In this document: positions 9,520 through 17,890 of the stretch, piece after piece
How the letters are laid out: every line of letters begins with the position of its first letter
How positions within the stretch are numbered: the first letter of the stretch is position 1
Assembly: GCF_900143065.1 (NCBI RefSeq)
Contig: NZ_FRCX01000002.1
Location: forward strand, 603,209 to 667,208
From: Duganella sacchari
GTDB lineage: Bacteria > Pseudomonadota > Gammaproteobacteria > Burkholderiales > Burkholderiaceae_D
Direction of reading: 5' to 3'
Length of the DNA: 64,000 bases
Position numbers and translations under genes: made by a program
The notes under the pieces: generated by a model
The model's database searches: none
Seen by the model: the letters and a program-made list of their open reading frames with translations, nothing else
Told to the model about the DNA's origin: nothing

Positions 9520-10218
9520 ATGACTGACCACAGTACCGACCCACGCCTGGCCGACGAATCGGCCCTGCAAGCCATCCGCCGCAAGATCGACGCGGTCGCC
9601 CATGATGCACCCCACCTGGCGAAAATCGCGCTGGAAGCCCTGGTGCGCAAACATAACCCGGACCTCAAGGGCAGCGCCAGCTCCGCCGGGCGCGCGGGCA
9701 AGCAGTCCGGCAACGTCTCCGAACTCACGGCCATCGCGCCGCTCAAGCCTGGCGGCGCCGAGCGCCTGCGGCGGATTTTCGACCTGACCAACGGCAATAT
9801 GGATGGCGCGCAGCGGGTCTCCACGCTGCACGATATGCGCTTCGTGTTCTTTGACAACGATACGCGCATCCTGTTCGCCACCACCTACGACGGCGACTGG
9901 GACAGCTACATCAACGACTTCGCTACCAAGATTCCGGAATTGATGGATCTGCTGTTTGCCAATATCGAGGGCTGGCCTGGCATCGACAGCCCGGCCGTGA
10001 AAGACTTCATCGCCGGCCATCAGATTGACGCGGCGGGCTGGTTTGTCGCCAATCCGCAGGTCACGGTGGTGGACACCCGCCGCTTCCAGCGCATGGACAA
10101 GGCGCTCAATGCCTTCCTTGACCAGATGTCGCGCCAGCCGCCGCAGGACGAAGCCACCCGCCAGGCACTCAATCAGTTGAGTACCGCCTTGTCCCAGCCG
10201 AAAGGAGTGGATTACTGA
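9520..10218 (+). CDS. Uncharacterised protein between two peroxidase-like genes
   Basis: I do not recognise a named family for this 232-residue protein. It has no signal peptide and no membrane segment. The N-terminal 65 residues are helical and low in complexity (GSASSAGRAGKQSG near 48-61). After that comes a segment of the type ...LHDMRFVFFDNDTRILFATT / YDGDWDSYINDF (about 105-140), which looks like a ferredoxin-like or dimeric alpha/beta-barrel fold, the same general fold as DyP peroxidases and chlorite dismutases. That is inference from pattern only. A good AAGGA lies upstream of the ATG, the stop is one base before the DyP ATG, and the gene is clearly in the peroxidase operon. Confidence 0.75.
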   Translation: MTDHSTDPRLADESALQAIRRKIDAVAHDAPHLAKIALEALVRKHNPDLKGSASSAGRAGKQSGNVSELTAIAPLKPGGAERLRRIFDLTNGNMDGAQRVSTLHDMRFVFFDNDTRILFATTYDGDWDSYINDFATKIPELMDLLFANIEGWPGIDSPAVKDFIAGHQIDAAGWFVANPQVTVVDTRRFQRMDKALNAFLDQMSRQPPQDEATRQALNQLSTALSQPKGVDY

Positions 10219-10219
10219 T

Positions 10220-11590
10220 ATGGCTTTCCTCACCGATCTCACAGCGCGCTTCAAGCGCGAACACGTCACACTGGCGCTCGATGATATCCAGGCCCTGATC
10301 CTGCGTTCCCGCCCGGAGCCATATGTCGGCCTGCATGCCATGCTGCATATCGACGACGCCGAAGGCGGACGTGACCTGATACGCCGCATGGCGGAACACA
10401 TTCCATCAGCCGCCGGCTGGACCGATGACCGCGAAGCCTGGATGGGCATGGCGCTAAGCTTCCAGGGCCTGAAGGCGCTGGAAGTGCCGCAGGCTTCGCT
10501 GGACAGCTTCCCGCTGCCGTTCCAGCAAGGCATGGCGCAGCGTTCCGAGCAGCTGCGCGATGTCGGCAGCAACGCACCGGAGCACTGGGACCCGGCATTC
10601 CAGCCGGGCACCTGCCACCTGGCGCTGACGATTTATGCGCGCGACCAGGCCGCGCTGGACGTGGCAAAAGCCAAGGCCATGGACGAACTGGGCCGCTCGC
10701 ACGGCGTCACGCTGGTGGCACAGCATGCTTTCGGCGCCGACGCCGATGCCAAGAATCCGTTTGGCTTCCGCGACTCCATTTCGCAGCCGTCCATCGCCGG
10801 CAGCGGCATCGCGCCCACGCCTGGACAGGAACGCGCCATCGCCGCCGGAGAGTTCATCCTGGGTGAAAACAGCGAAACGGGCGCGCCGGTGGCCATGCCT
10901 GATCCAACCGAGCTCGGCCGGAACGGCTCTTTTGTGGTGCTGCGCAAGTATCAAAGCCAGGTCGGCGCCTTCAATGACTTCATCCGCAACCAGGCGAGCA
11001 GCGAGGCCGACGAAGAATTATTGGCCGCCAAAATGGTCGGCCGCTGGCGCAGCGGCGCCCCGCTGGTGATGTCGCCGGACCACGACGATGCCACCCTCGG
11101 CGCAGATCCCGGCCGGAATAACGATTTCGATTTTTCCAAGGACCCGCGCGGCCTGCTGTGTCCGCACGCCGCGCATATGCGGCGCCTGAATCCGCGTGAC
11201 AGCCAGCTGACCATCCTCACTGACATCAATATCCACCGGATCATTCGCCGCTCCTCGACCTTTGGTCCCAAGTGGCAGCGCAGCCTGACGGCGCAAGATG
11301 ACAAGGGCGACAGCGGCATATTTTTCATTTTTATCAGCGCCCGTGCCTACGACACCATCGAGTTCTTCCAGCAGGAATGGATCAACCGCGGCAACTTCAT
11401 CGACCTCGGCGAGGAGCGCGACCCGCTCGTGGGGCTGCAGGAGCCGCCAGGCAGTTTCACCATTCCGGAAACGCCGGTGCGCCGCCGGATAGACGGTGTG
11501 AACACCTTCAACCGCCTGCGCGGCGGTGAGTACCTGTTCATGCCGTCGCTGAGCGCGCTGCGCTGGATAGGAAATGCCGACTGGCGTTAA
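10220..11590 (+). CDS. DyP-type heme peroxidase
   Basis: Dye-decolourising peroxidase, which uses hydrogen peroxide to oxidise varied substrates with a b-type heme. The 456-residue protein has the family motif as FGFRDSISQPSI, giving distal Asp185, the proximal heme ligand in CPHAAHM (His319), and the distal Arg in HRIIRRSSTFG (343-344). The long C-terminal part with RGGEYLFMPSL points to the larger DyP subclass. There is no Tat or Sec signal, so it is cytoplasmic unless cargo-loaded. It starts one base after the upstream stop codon and is translationally linked to it. The pairing with a catalase-like gene suggests a peroxide-driven reaction or detoxification unit. Confidence 0.93.
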   Translation: MAFLTDLTARFKREHVTLALDDIQALILRSRPEPYVGLHAMLHIDDAEGGRDLIRRMAEHIPSAAGWTDDREAWMGMALSFQGLKALEVPQASLDSFPLPFQQGMAQRSEQLRDVGSNAPEHWDPAFQPGTCHLALTIYARDQAALDVAKAKAMDELGRSHGVTLVAQHAFGADADAKNPFGFRDSISQPSIAGSGIAPTPGQERAIAAGEFILGENSETGAPVAMPDPTELGRNGSFVVLRKYQSQVGAFNDFIRNQASSEADEELLAAKMVGRWRSGAPLVMSPDHDDATLGADPGRNNDFDFSKDPRGLLCPHAAHMRRLNPRDSQLTILTDINIHRIIRRSSTFGPKWQRSLTAQDDKGDSGIFFIFISARAYDTIEFFQQEWINRGNFIDLGEERDPLVGLQEPPGSFTIPETPVRRRIDGVNTFNRLRGGEYLFMPSLSALRWIGNADWR

Positions 11591-11599
11591 GTAGGCAAC

Positions 11600-11628
11600 G
11601 CCAGCCTCCACATTCGCTTGAGGCTGGC
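11600..11628 (+). terminator. Hairpin after the DyP gene, possible terminator
   Basis: Inverted repeat GCCAGCCTC/GAGGCTGGC with an 11-base loop, starting 10 bases after the DyP stop codon. There is no T-run behind it on the plus strand, so intrinsic termination is uncertain; it could instead protect the mRNA 3' end. Confidence 0.35.
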
Positions 11629-11689
11629 CGCCGTTGCGTATATGCTAAACAGCAGGATGGCGGCCCACAAACCAGCGGGAGAGCTCGAG

Positions 11690-12058
11690 ATGACGGAAAT
11701 ATTGAAGCCCAATCAAGAGAATCAAACGCCAGAGCCGCCGGCCATACCGTTCCGCACCCTGCTCTACCGGTTCATCTTCTTCGACTGGCTATTCCGCGAC
11801 GTCAATGCGGCACGTAACCGGTTTGAGCGCCACGCGGCGCTGCAGCACAACAAATACATGAGCCGCTACCTGCCGGTCTACCTGCGCCGCTGGAGCATGC
11901 TGGCCACGTTCGACTTCGGGCTGGGATTTTTGTTTGAGCGCGGTTTGCAGGCCACCATGCTGTCGGCCTGCTTCTTCACCTGGTCATGTATGACACTGGC
12001 CGGCATGGCAGTGATTGTGGTAGCGTGGGTATTTCTGACCTTCGGCCGTTTTTCTTGA
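11690..12058 (+). CDS. Small membrane protein of unknown function
   Basis: A 122-residue protein with a polar N-terminus rich in Glu/Asn/Pro and a hydrophobic C-terminal half that can form two membrane segments (roughly residues 70-90 and 96-118, ending VIVVAWVFLTFGRFS). I do not recognise the family. The ATG at 11690 follows GGGAGAG and is preferred to an in-frame upstream start at 11618. Its stop overlaps the start of the next gene (TGATG), so it is translated together with the DUF2459 lipoprotein. Confidence 0.6.
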   Translation: MTEILKPNQENQTPEPPAIPFRTLLYRFIFFDWLFRDVNAARNRFERHAALQHNKYMSRYLPVYLRRWSMLATFDFGLGFLFERGLQATMLSACFFTWSCMTLAGMAVIVVAWVFLTFGRFS

Positions 12059-12708
12059 TGCAATCAATCCAGCAGTGCTTCCTCTTCGCCTTCACCTTAT
12101 TCCTGACCGGCTGTGCCGGCACCCCGAGCCGGGCTGACCTGCCGGCAGAAAAAACGCCGTACACCGTGCATGTGGTGCAGTACGGCTGGCATACCGCGCT
12201 GCTGTTTGACGGCCCGTCCTTCCTGGCCCGCAGCACCAAATTGGGGCACGATTTCAAGGACCACAAGTACATGCTGGTCGGCTGGGGCGATGGCGAGTAT
12301 TTTGTGGAAGACCACCCCAGCATGGGCCAGGCCGTCAAGGCGCTGGTGGCGTCCGACTATCCTGCCTTGCAGGTAGGCGGCCGCGAGACCAATCCACCAC
12401 TGGGCGTGGCAGCCGGAGACAGCGTCGCGCTGGCAGTCACGGAAAGCGGCTATGCGCAACTGGTTGCCTACGTTGACCGCAGCATTGCCGCCGATGCGGA
12501 CGGCAAGCCGGTTTACCTCGGCAAGCAGGTGGCCAACCTGAACCTGTTCTACAAGGCCACCGGCAATTACAGCATGTTCAACAACTGCAACTCATGGCTG
12601 GTTGGCGCGCTGCGGGCCGCCGGCTTGCCGGTATCGGGCATCAACCTGACTGCCCGCAGCGTCTTCGAGCAAGCCGAGCGCATTTCTGCGCTCCAGCGGC
12701 AGAAGTAG
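12058..12708 (+). CDS. DUF2459 family lipoprotein
   Basis: A 216-residue protein with a lipoprotein signal (LFLTGCAG; lipidated Cys near residue 19), so probably anchored in the outer or inner membrane facing the periplasm. The mature part has the DUF2459 / TIGR02117 pattern: VQYGWHTALLFDG, MLVGWGDGEYF and NNCNSWLVGALRAAG. Function is unknown; the conserved His and the late NCN segment recall papain-like NlpC/LRAT folds, but that is inference. The start overlaps the preceding stop by one base, and its stop faces the MFS gene stop with only two bases between. Confidence 0.8.
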   Translation: MQSIQQCFLFAFTLFLTGCAGTPSRADLPAEKTPYTVHVVQYGWHTALLFDGPSFLARSTKLGHDFKDHKYMLVGWGDGEYFVEDHPSMGQAVKALVASDYPALQVGGRETNPPLGVAAGDSVALAVTESGYAQLVAYVDRSIAADADGKPVYLGKQVANLNLFYKATGNYSMFNNCNSWLVGALRAAGLPVSGINLTARSVFEQAERISALQRQK

Positions 12709-12710
12709 TT

Positions 12711-14588
12711 CTACGTCTTCCCCGGCCGCGCAAACAGCTGCTCGATTTCTTCCAGCGATTTGCCCTTGGTTTCGGGCAGGAAGAAGGCCGATGTCACGAA
12801 GTACACCACGGTGCAAGCGGTCCAGAACAGGAACATGAGGTGGAAGCCGTAATTGCCGACGATCGGCAGGAAGGCGCCTGCAATCAATGTTCCCGTGCCC
12901 TGGTTAATCAATAGCGCGACGCCCATGCCGACCGAGCGTATCCGTGTCGGCATCAGTTCGGACAGCGCCAGCCACACGCACACCCCAGGCCCGATCGAGA
13001 AGAAAGCGATAAAGCCGCCGATGCACAGCGCCGCCAGCAGGCCGGTCGCGCGGCTGGGTGTCGGGCCGACGCTGGCGCGGACGATCTGCAGCGGCAGCCG
13101 TTCCGCAGCAGGGCCGGCGGCCTGCACCTGTACATGCTGCGCCGCATACACGCGCCGTGCCGCATTCAGCGCGTCACGCGATGCCGGCGGCAGCGTGGCA
13201 ATCAGCTGCTGCGCCTGATCTGCAGCCGCGGCTGCACCGCGTCCACTCCAGGCCAGCTGCGCCTGCTCCAGCAACGCACGCTGCGCGGCGGGCAGCGCCT
13301 GCAGCTCCGACCTTGCACGCGCCAGCACCGCCAGCGATGCATCGGTCGGCGTATAGGCTTCCGCGACTTGCTGATGGTCGCCGTATTGATACAGGATGCT
13401 CAGTTGCACCGCACCCTGGCCAGCCCAGCGCGCATCCGCCAGGTTGAAATCCAGACGGTTGTCCTTGACCAGCGCCGCCACGTCGGCGCGCACGTCAACC
13501 CGCTGCGACTCAAAGCGGTAGAACAGCACCGCCAGCAGACCTAGCGACACGATAATCCCGCCCGTCCCCAGCTTCAGCAGGAATACCCTGCCCTTGCGTT
13601 CAACCAGTATGATCGCCACCACCGTCATCACTGAATTGAGGATCTTGATAAGCGTGCCATAGCCCGCCGCCGAAACCGGATCGAGTCCGGCTTTTTGCAA
13701 AATGGTCGACATGAACTGCAGCACCGAATTGATGCCCGTCGCCTGGTTGCAGCCGAGGATAATGCAGGCCAGGACGAATGGCAGCACATAACGGCGTTCA
13801 GTCAGCATCTCCGTCAGCGCCGTAAACGGCGACGTCTTGGGCCGGGCGCGCTCCGCCGCCAGCGCACTGCCGATATCCTCAAATTCCGCCGCTGCGGCCG
13901 GCGGTGGCAGCAGGCGTGCCAGCGCAGCGCGCGCTTTTTCTGCACGCCCATGGCGTATCAGCCAGCGCGGCGACTCCGATACCAGGCAGCAGCCCAGGAA
14001 AAACAGGGCGCCCGGATACATCACCGTCAGGAACATGCTGCGCCACGCATGGTCGGCCGCCGCGACGATGCGCTGCTGGTCGCTGCCTGCCGCCTGGATT
14101 TCCAGCTCCGCGTTGCCCAGATAATGGTTGCCGACGAAAGCCGCCAGCACAATCCCGCCCGTGAGCATGAACTGGAATACCGCCATGCCGCGCCCACGCT
14201 GGGTCGCGGGCAGGCATTCGGCCAGATACAGGGGCACCACCACGGCGATCACGCCACCGCTGGTGCCCTGCAACAGGCGGCCCAGCAACAGCGGCACAAA
14301 GGACTGCGACAGATAAATCACGGCCACGCTGCCGACAAACATCAGCGCGCTCATCACCATCATGGGTTTGCGGCCCAGCCAGTCGGCCAGCGCGCCGGCC
14401 ACCACCGAACCCAGAATCGAGCCGCCCAGCACCGCCGCCACCACCAGCGACAACTGGCTTTCCGACAGGCTGGTGGCACGGTTCAAATAAGGCAGCGCCG
14501 GATCAATGATGCCGATATCGATTCCGTACAGCAGGCCGGCAAGGCCGCTGACCACGGCCAGGAATATCTGATAACTCTTTTGCGACAT
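12711..14588 (-). CDS. Sugar-porter MFS transporter with large periplasmic insertion
   Basis: Inner-membrane transporter of the sugar porter family, placed at the end of the chitin locus, so GlcNAc or a chitin oligosaccharide is the likely substrate. Family marks are DWLGRKPMMV after TM2, SESPRWLIRHGR before the central loop, and PETKGKSLEEIE at the C-terminus. At 625 residues it is about 150 longer than usual. The excess is a hydrophilic, Ala/Gln-rich helical segment at about residues 360-512, between the ninth and tenth membrane segments and therefore periplasmic, plus a shorter extra loop near 155-182. GAGGAGC precedes the ATG. It lies 10 bases after the GH20 gene. Confidence 0.9.
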   Translation of the reverse strand: MSQKSYQIFLAVVSGLAGLLYGIDIGIIDPALPYLNRATSLSESQLSLVVAAVLGGSILGSVVAGALADWLGRKPMMVMSALMFVGSVAVIYLSQSFVPLLLGRLLQGTSGGVIAVVVPLYLAECLPATQRGRGMAVFQFMLTGGIVLAAFVGNHYLGNAELEIQAAGSDQQRIVAAADHAWRSMFLTVMYPGALFFLGCCLVSESPRWLIRHGRAEKARAALARLLPPPAAAAEFEDIGSALAAERARPKTSPFTALTEMLTERRYVLPFVLACIILGCNQATGINSVLQFMSTILQKAGLDPVSAAGYGTLIKILNSVMTVVAIILVERKGRVFLLKLGTGGIIVSLGLLAVLFYRFESQRVDVRADVAALVKDNRLDFNLADARWAGQGAVQLSILYQYGDHQQVAEAYTPTDASLAVLARARSELQALPAAQRALLEQAQLAWSGRGAAAAADQAQQLIATLPPASRDALNAARRVYAAQHVQVQAAGPAAERLPLQIVRASVGPTPSRATGLLAALCIGGFIAFFSIGPGVCVWLALSELMPTRIRSVGMGVALLINQGTGTLIAGAFLPIVGNYGFHLMFLFWTACTVVYFVTSAFFLPETKGKSLEEIEQLFARPGKT

Positions 14589-14598
14589 GGCGCTCCTC

Positions 14599-16296
14599 TC
14601 AGCGTGGCCAGCGTGGGCCGTCAGCAGTACGGTAATTGACGTCTTGTACGTCCAGACGCTGCAGCGACGACGGCAGGCGCTGCTGGAAGCCGCTGTAGTC
14701 CTTGCGTGGTTTCGGCGTCCATAACACTTCCGCCATCGCCAGCAGGCGCGGCCAGGCCATGTACTCCACCTCGCGCGGCCCGTTCATGTATTCGGTCCAC
14801 AACTGCACCTGGCTGCCCAGCACATGCCCGGCCAGTTCCGGCGGCATGGCCGCAGGCAGCGGGTCGTAGGCATAGATGCGCTCCAGCGTGATGACCGCAC
14901 GCGCTCCCGGCGGTTCGCGGTAGCCCTCTGTGTTGGCCGGGATCTGCGCGTAATCGAGATAGGTTTCGCGCTCGGGCGTCATGACCACATCGTGCCCGGC
15001 GCGGCTGGCGTTAAGGCCACCCTCCTCGCCGCGCCAGCTCATGACCGTCGCCCCCGGCGCCAGGCCGCCTTCCAGAATTTCGTCCCAGCCGATCAGGCGG
15101 CGGCCATGCTGCGAAAGATAAGCGTCCATCTGACCGATGAACCAGCTTTGCAGCTGATGCAGTGCGGGATGTTCGGCAGGCTTGCCTTGCGCGTCCTGGT
15201 AATGCTGGATGTCTTCCAGCGTGGCCGATGCCGGCACCAGCTTCAGCGTCTTCATGCGCGCCAGCGCCGCAGGAGATTGCGCCCATTCGGTCTTGGGACA
15301 CTCGTCGCCGCCGACGTGGATGTACTGGCCGGGGAACAGCGTCAGCACCTCGTCCATCACCTGTTGCAGGAAGCGGATGGTGTTGTCCTCTGGGCTGAAC
15401 ACTTGCCGGATCACGCCCCATTCACGGCCCACTGCCAGCCGGGTCGCCGGCTGGTTGCCCAGCTCAGGATAGGCGGCAATCGCCGCCAGCGCGTGGCCCG
15501 GCATCTCGATCTCCGGCACCACGGTAATGTGGCGGGCCGCCGCATAAGCCACCACTTCACGGATATCCTCTTGCGTGTAGTAGCCGCCATGCGGCTGGCC
15601 GTCGTAACGCAGGCCCGGTGGATCGCCGGGACGCGGCGTCAGCTGGGTTTCGCTACGCCAGGCGCCCACTTGCGTCAGCAGCGGAAAGCGCTTGATTTCG
15701 ATGCGCCAGCCCTGATCGTCCGTCAGATGCCAGTGAAATACGTTCATCTTGTTCTGCGCCAGCAGCTCGATGTGTTTGAGTACAAAACTCTTGGGCATGA
15801 AGTGCCGTGCCGTGTCCAGATGGCTGCCACGCCAGCCAAAGCGCGGCTGATCCTCGATGCGGACGGCAGGCAGCTGCCAGCGGCGCTGTACTTGCGCCTT
15901 GCGGTAGATATCCGCTGGCAGCATCTGGCGCACCGTCTGCACGCCGTAGAACAGGCCCGCCGGTTCTGCCGCGGTGATGGTGACCCCATGCACGTCGCTG
16001 GCGAGGCGATAGCCCTCTTTGCCCAGCTTGGCCAGTTTCTTGTCCAGTTTAAGCTGGATGACATTGGTCCCGCCAGCCGTCGCCAGAGGCAGATCAAAGC
16101 CCGTGGCCGGACGCAGATAGTCGCGCAGCATCTGCGCCTCCGGCCGCGCCGCGCCATCCGCAACGATGCGCGTGGCGGAGGTCAGCACAAACTCGCCGGC
16201 ATTGCGCTGCATATGTGCCGGCAGCGGCACGACCTGCTGCGCATATGCTGCCCCCATCATCCCCAGCCAGCATGACACCACAATTTGTAAACGCAT
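14599..16296 (-). CDS. Beta-N-acetylhexosaminidase, GH20
   Basis: Secreted or periplasmic exo-enzyme that removes GlcNAc from chitin oligomers. The 565-residue protein has a signal peptide (MRLQIVVSCWLGMMGAAYAQ), an N-terminal GH20b-like domain, then the GH20 barrel with FGWRGSHLDTARHF, FHWHLTDDQGWR and the catalytic Asp-Glu pair in HVGGDECPK. The frame is open to 16335, but GAGGTGA four bases before the ATG at 16296 and the signal peptide fix the start there. It follows gspK and precedes the transporter in the same operon, matching the order cut, import and use. Confidence 0.95.
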   Translation of the reverse strand: MRLQIVVSCWLGMMGAAYAQQVVPLPAHMQRNAGEFVLTSATRIVADGAARPEAQMLRDYLRPATGFDLPLATAGGTNVIQLKLDKKLAKLGKEGYRLASDVHGVTITAAEPAGLFYGVQTVRQMLPADIYRKAQVQRRWQLPAVRIEDQPRFGWRGSHLDTARHFMPKSFVLKHIELLAQNKMNVFHWHLTDDQGWRIEIKRFPLLTQVGAWRSETQLTPRPGDPPGLRYDGQPHGGYYTQEDIREVVAYAAARHITVVPEIEMPGHALAAIAAYPELGNQPATRLAVGREWGVIRQVFSPEDNTIRFLQQVMDEVLTLFPGQYIHVGGDECPKTEWAQSPAALARMKTLKLVPASATLEDIQHYQDAQGKPAEHPALHQLQSWFIGQMDAYLSQHGRRLIGWDEILEGGLAPGATVMSWRGEEGGLNASRAGHDVVMTPERETYLDYAQIPANTEGYREPPGARAVITLERIYAYDPLPAAMPPELAGHVLGSQVQLWTEYMNGPREVEYMAWPRLLAMAEVLWTPKPRKDYSGFQQRLPSSLQRLDVQDVNYRTADGPRWPR

Positions 16297-16331
16297 ACTC
16301 ACCTCAAACGTAAAATGAAAACACCGGCCAG

Positions 16332-17252
16332 TCATTCCTCGCGGGACCAGACCAGCTCAATGGCGGCCGCGCTCCCACGCGGCCGGTAAAGCAATGAAAC
16401 GGTATTCAGTTCAGCATGCGCCAGCCGGATATTGCCCTCGACCAGAAAATAGTCGCTGCGCAAACCGGCCTGCACGCCATCCAGCACCGAGCCATCAGGC
16501 AGCGCAGCGCGAAATTCCGCCATACTGCGAAAATACGCCTGGCGGCGGCGCTCCGCCAGCTGGCGCGCCTGCGCCAAGGACAGGCGCGTGGCGGCGGCCA
16601 GCAGCTCCGGCGCCGCCGTTTCCAGATTCAGTTCGGCAGGCGCAGGCAGCAGAATGATGAAAGCTGCCAGCGCGGCCAGCACCGGCGGCGTATAGCCTGG
16701 CACGCTGGATAATTCATCGATACGCTTGAGCGCCACCTGGCGCCTGGTACTGCCCTCACCCGGCTGGCTGGCAGCGATCACCTGCGCAGTGCGCAAGGCC
16801 AGCGCCGGATCAAGCTGCAGACTGGCCAGCAAGCGCTCGTACAGGCGGACTTCCGGCAGGTTCAGCGTGCTGCCGTTGGCCAGGTTGGCGAGGTTGTAGC
16901 GCGACTGCGCATCCACCAGCCGGCTGGTAATGCTGGCCGCCACCGCATCGCCTGGATCACGGTCGAAGTAGCGGTCCAGACGAATTTCGGCGGGCTGCGT
17001 ATTCCAGACACCGTCCAGCGTCGTCAGTTCGGGGGAGCGCTGGCCATCGTCACGCAATATCTGCCGGCTCCAGTCCAGGCCCGCGCGTTGCACCCACTGC
17101 GTCTGCACATGCAGGCGCTGGTTTTCCATCATGCGGACCTGGACCTGCTGATGCCAGAACAGGCTGGCGACCGCGCTCACCGCCAGCGTGGTAATCAATA
17201 ACGCAGTAACCATTGCGATGCCGCGCTGACGGCGGCTGCCACCGTGCTGCAT
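16332..17252 (-). CDS. gspK: Type II secretion minor pseudopilin GspK-like
   Basis: GspK caps the tip complex of the type II secretion pseudopilus. The 306-residue protein carries a prepilin-type leader (RRQRG then IAMVTALLITTLAVS, cleavage after Gly) and the GspK body pattern LVDAQSRYNLANL near residue 110, followed by an SAM-like helical domain and DELSSVPGYTP. It lacks the Glu5 of most pilins, as is usual for GspK. The start at 17252 overlaps the GspJ stop (TAATG). No other secretion genes are present in the window, so the pair must work with a T2SS encoded elsewhere or in a special machine. Confidence 0.85.
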   Translation of the reverse strand: MQHGGSRRQRGIAMVTALLITTLAVSAVASLFWHQQVQVRMMENQRLHVQTQWVQRAGLDWSRQILRDDGQRSPELTTLDGVWNTQPAEIRLDRYFDRDPGDAVAASITSRLVDAQSRYNLANLANGSTLNLPEVRLYERLLASLQLDPALALRTAQVIAASQPGEGSTRRQVALKRIDELSSVPGYTPPVLAALAAFIILLPAPAELNLETAAPELLAAATRLSLAQARQLAERRRQAYFRSMAEFRAALPDGSVLDGVQAGLRSDYFLVEGNIRLAHAELNTVSLLYRPRGSAAAIELVWSREE

Positions 17253-17890
17253 TAGCCTGCTCCCAGCATGAACATCCGCACCAGCGGGGCAACGCTGCCG
17301 GCCGGGTGCAGTATCACCTGCAGACCAGGTACATCCGCCGACGGTGGTCTGACCACGCGCCGGGTACGTATTCTCACGCCACCAGCAGCCGCGATGGGCT
17401 GCCATGCACCGCCGCTCCAGGTTTGCAGCTCCACTGCCGCCACCTGCTGGTCCAGCGCGGCGCCGGCCTGCGGCGCCACACCGGCAATTGCCGCCTGCCA
17501 GGCAGCTCGCAGCTGCTCGATATCACGCGTGGCGGCCGAGGTACTGCGGATCAGCTGAGCGCCGTCGGTGTGATAGACCACCACTTGCATCTGATCGGCA
17601 CCGCCGTCAACAACGACACTACGCAGCATCACCAGCCGTCCCGGCGCGGCGGACAGCGTCGGCTGTCCATCCAGCGCCGCGCTTCGTACCAGCTGCGCGC
17701 AGTCAGCCTCCAGCTGGGCAAAGGCCAGCTGGTGTCCGCGCATGGCGTCCAGCTGCGCGTTCAGTGCCATGCGCGAAGCGAGTATGCCGTCCAGCGCGCG
17801 CCACCCCATCACGGTCATCAGCGATAGCACCAGCATCGCGGCCAGCAGCTCGATCAGCGACATGCCGTCTGCGTGGCGCGGGTGACTCAC
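17252..17890 (-). CDS. gspJ: Type II secretion minor pseudopilin GspJ-like
   Basis: A 212-residue GspJ-type minor pseudopilin. The prepilin peptidase site is RHADG followed by MSLIELLAAMLVLSLMTVMG, with the conserved Glu5 and an N-terminal hydrophobic helix. The body contains QLEADCAQLVR and the late LQVILHP strand typical of GspJ. A GTG at 17890 overlapping the SMP-30 stop codon (GTGA) is the best start; an in-frame upstream ATG at 17914 would overlap the previous gene by 28 bases. Coupled to gspK by a one-base overlap and embedded in the chitin operon. Confidence 0.8.
   Translation of the reverse strand: MSHPRHADGMSLIELLAAMLVLSLMTVMGWRALDGILASRMALNAQLDAMRGHQLAFAQLEADCAQLVRSAALDGQPTLSAAPGRLVMLRSVVVDGGADQMQVVVYHTDGAQLIRSTSAATRDIEQLRAAWQAAIAGVAPQAGAALDQQVAAVELQTWSGGAWQPIAAAGGVRIRTRRVVRPPSADVPGLQVILHPAGSVAPLVRMFMLGAG

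Noticed and set aside
14824..16275. Plus-strand open frame of 483 codons
   Set aside because: Antisense to the GH20 gene, which has all catalytic motifs; no recognisable domains in the shadow.
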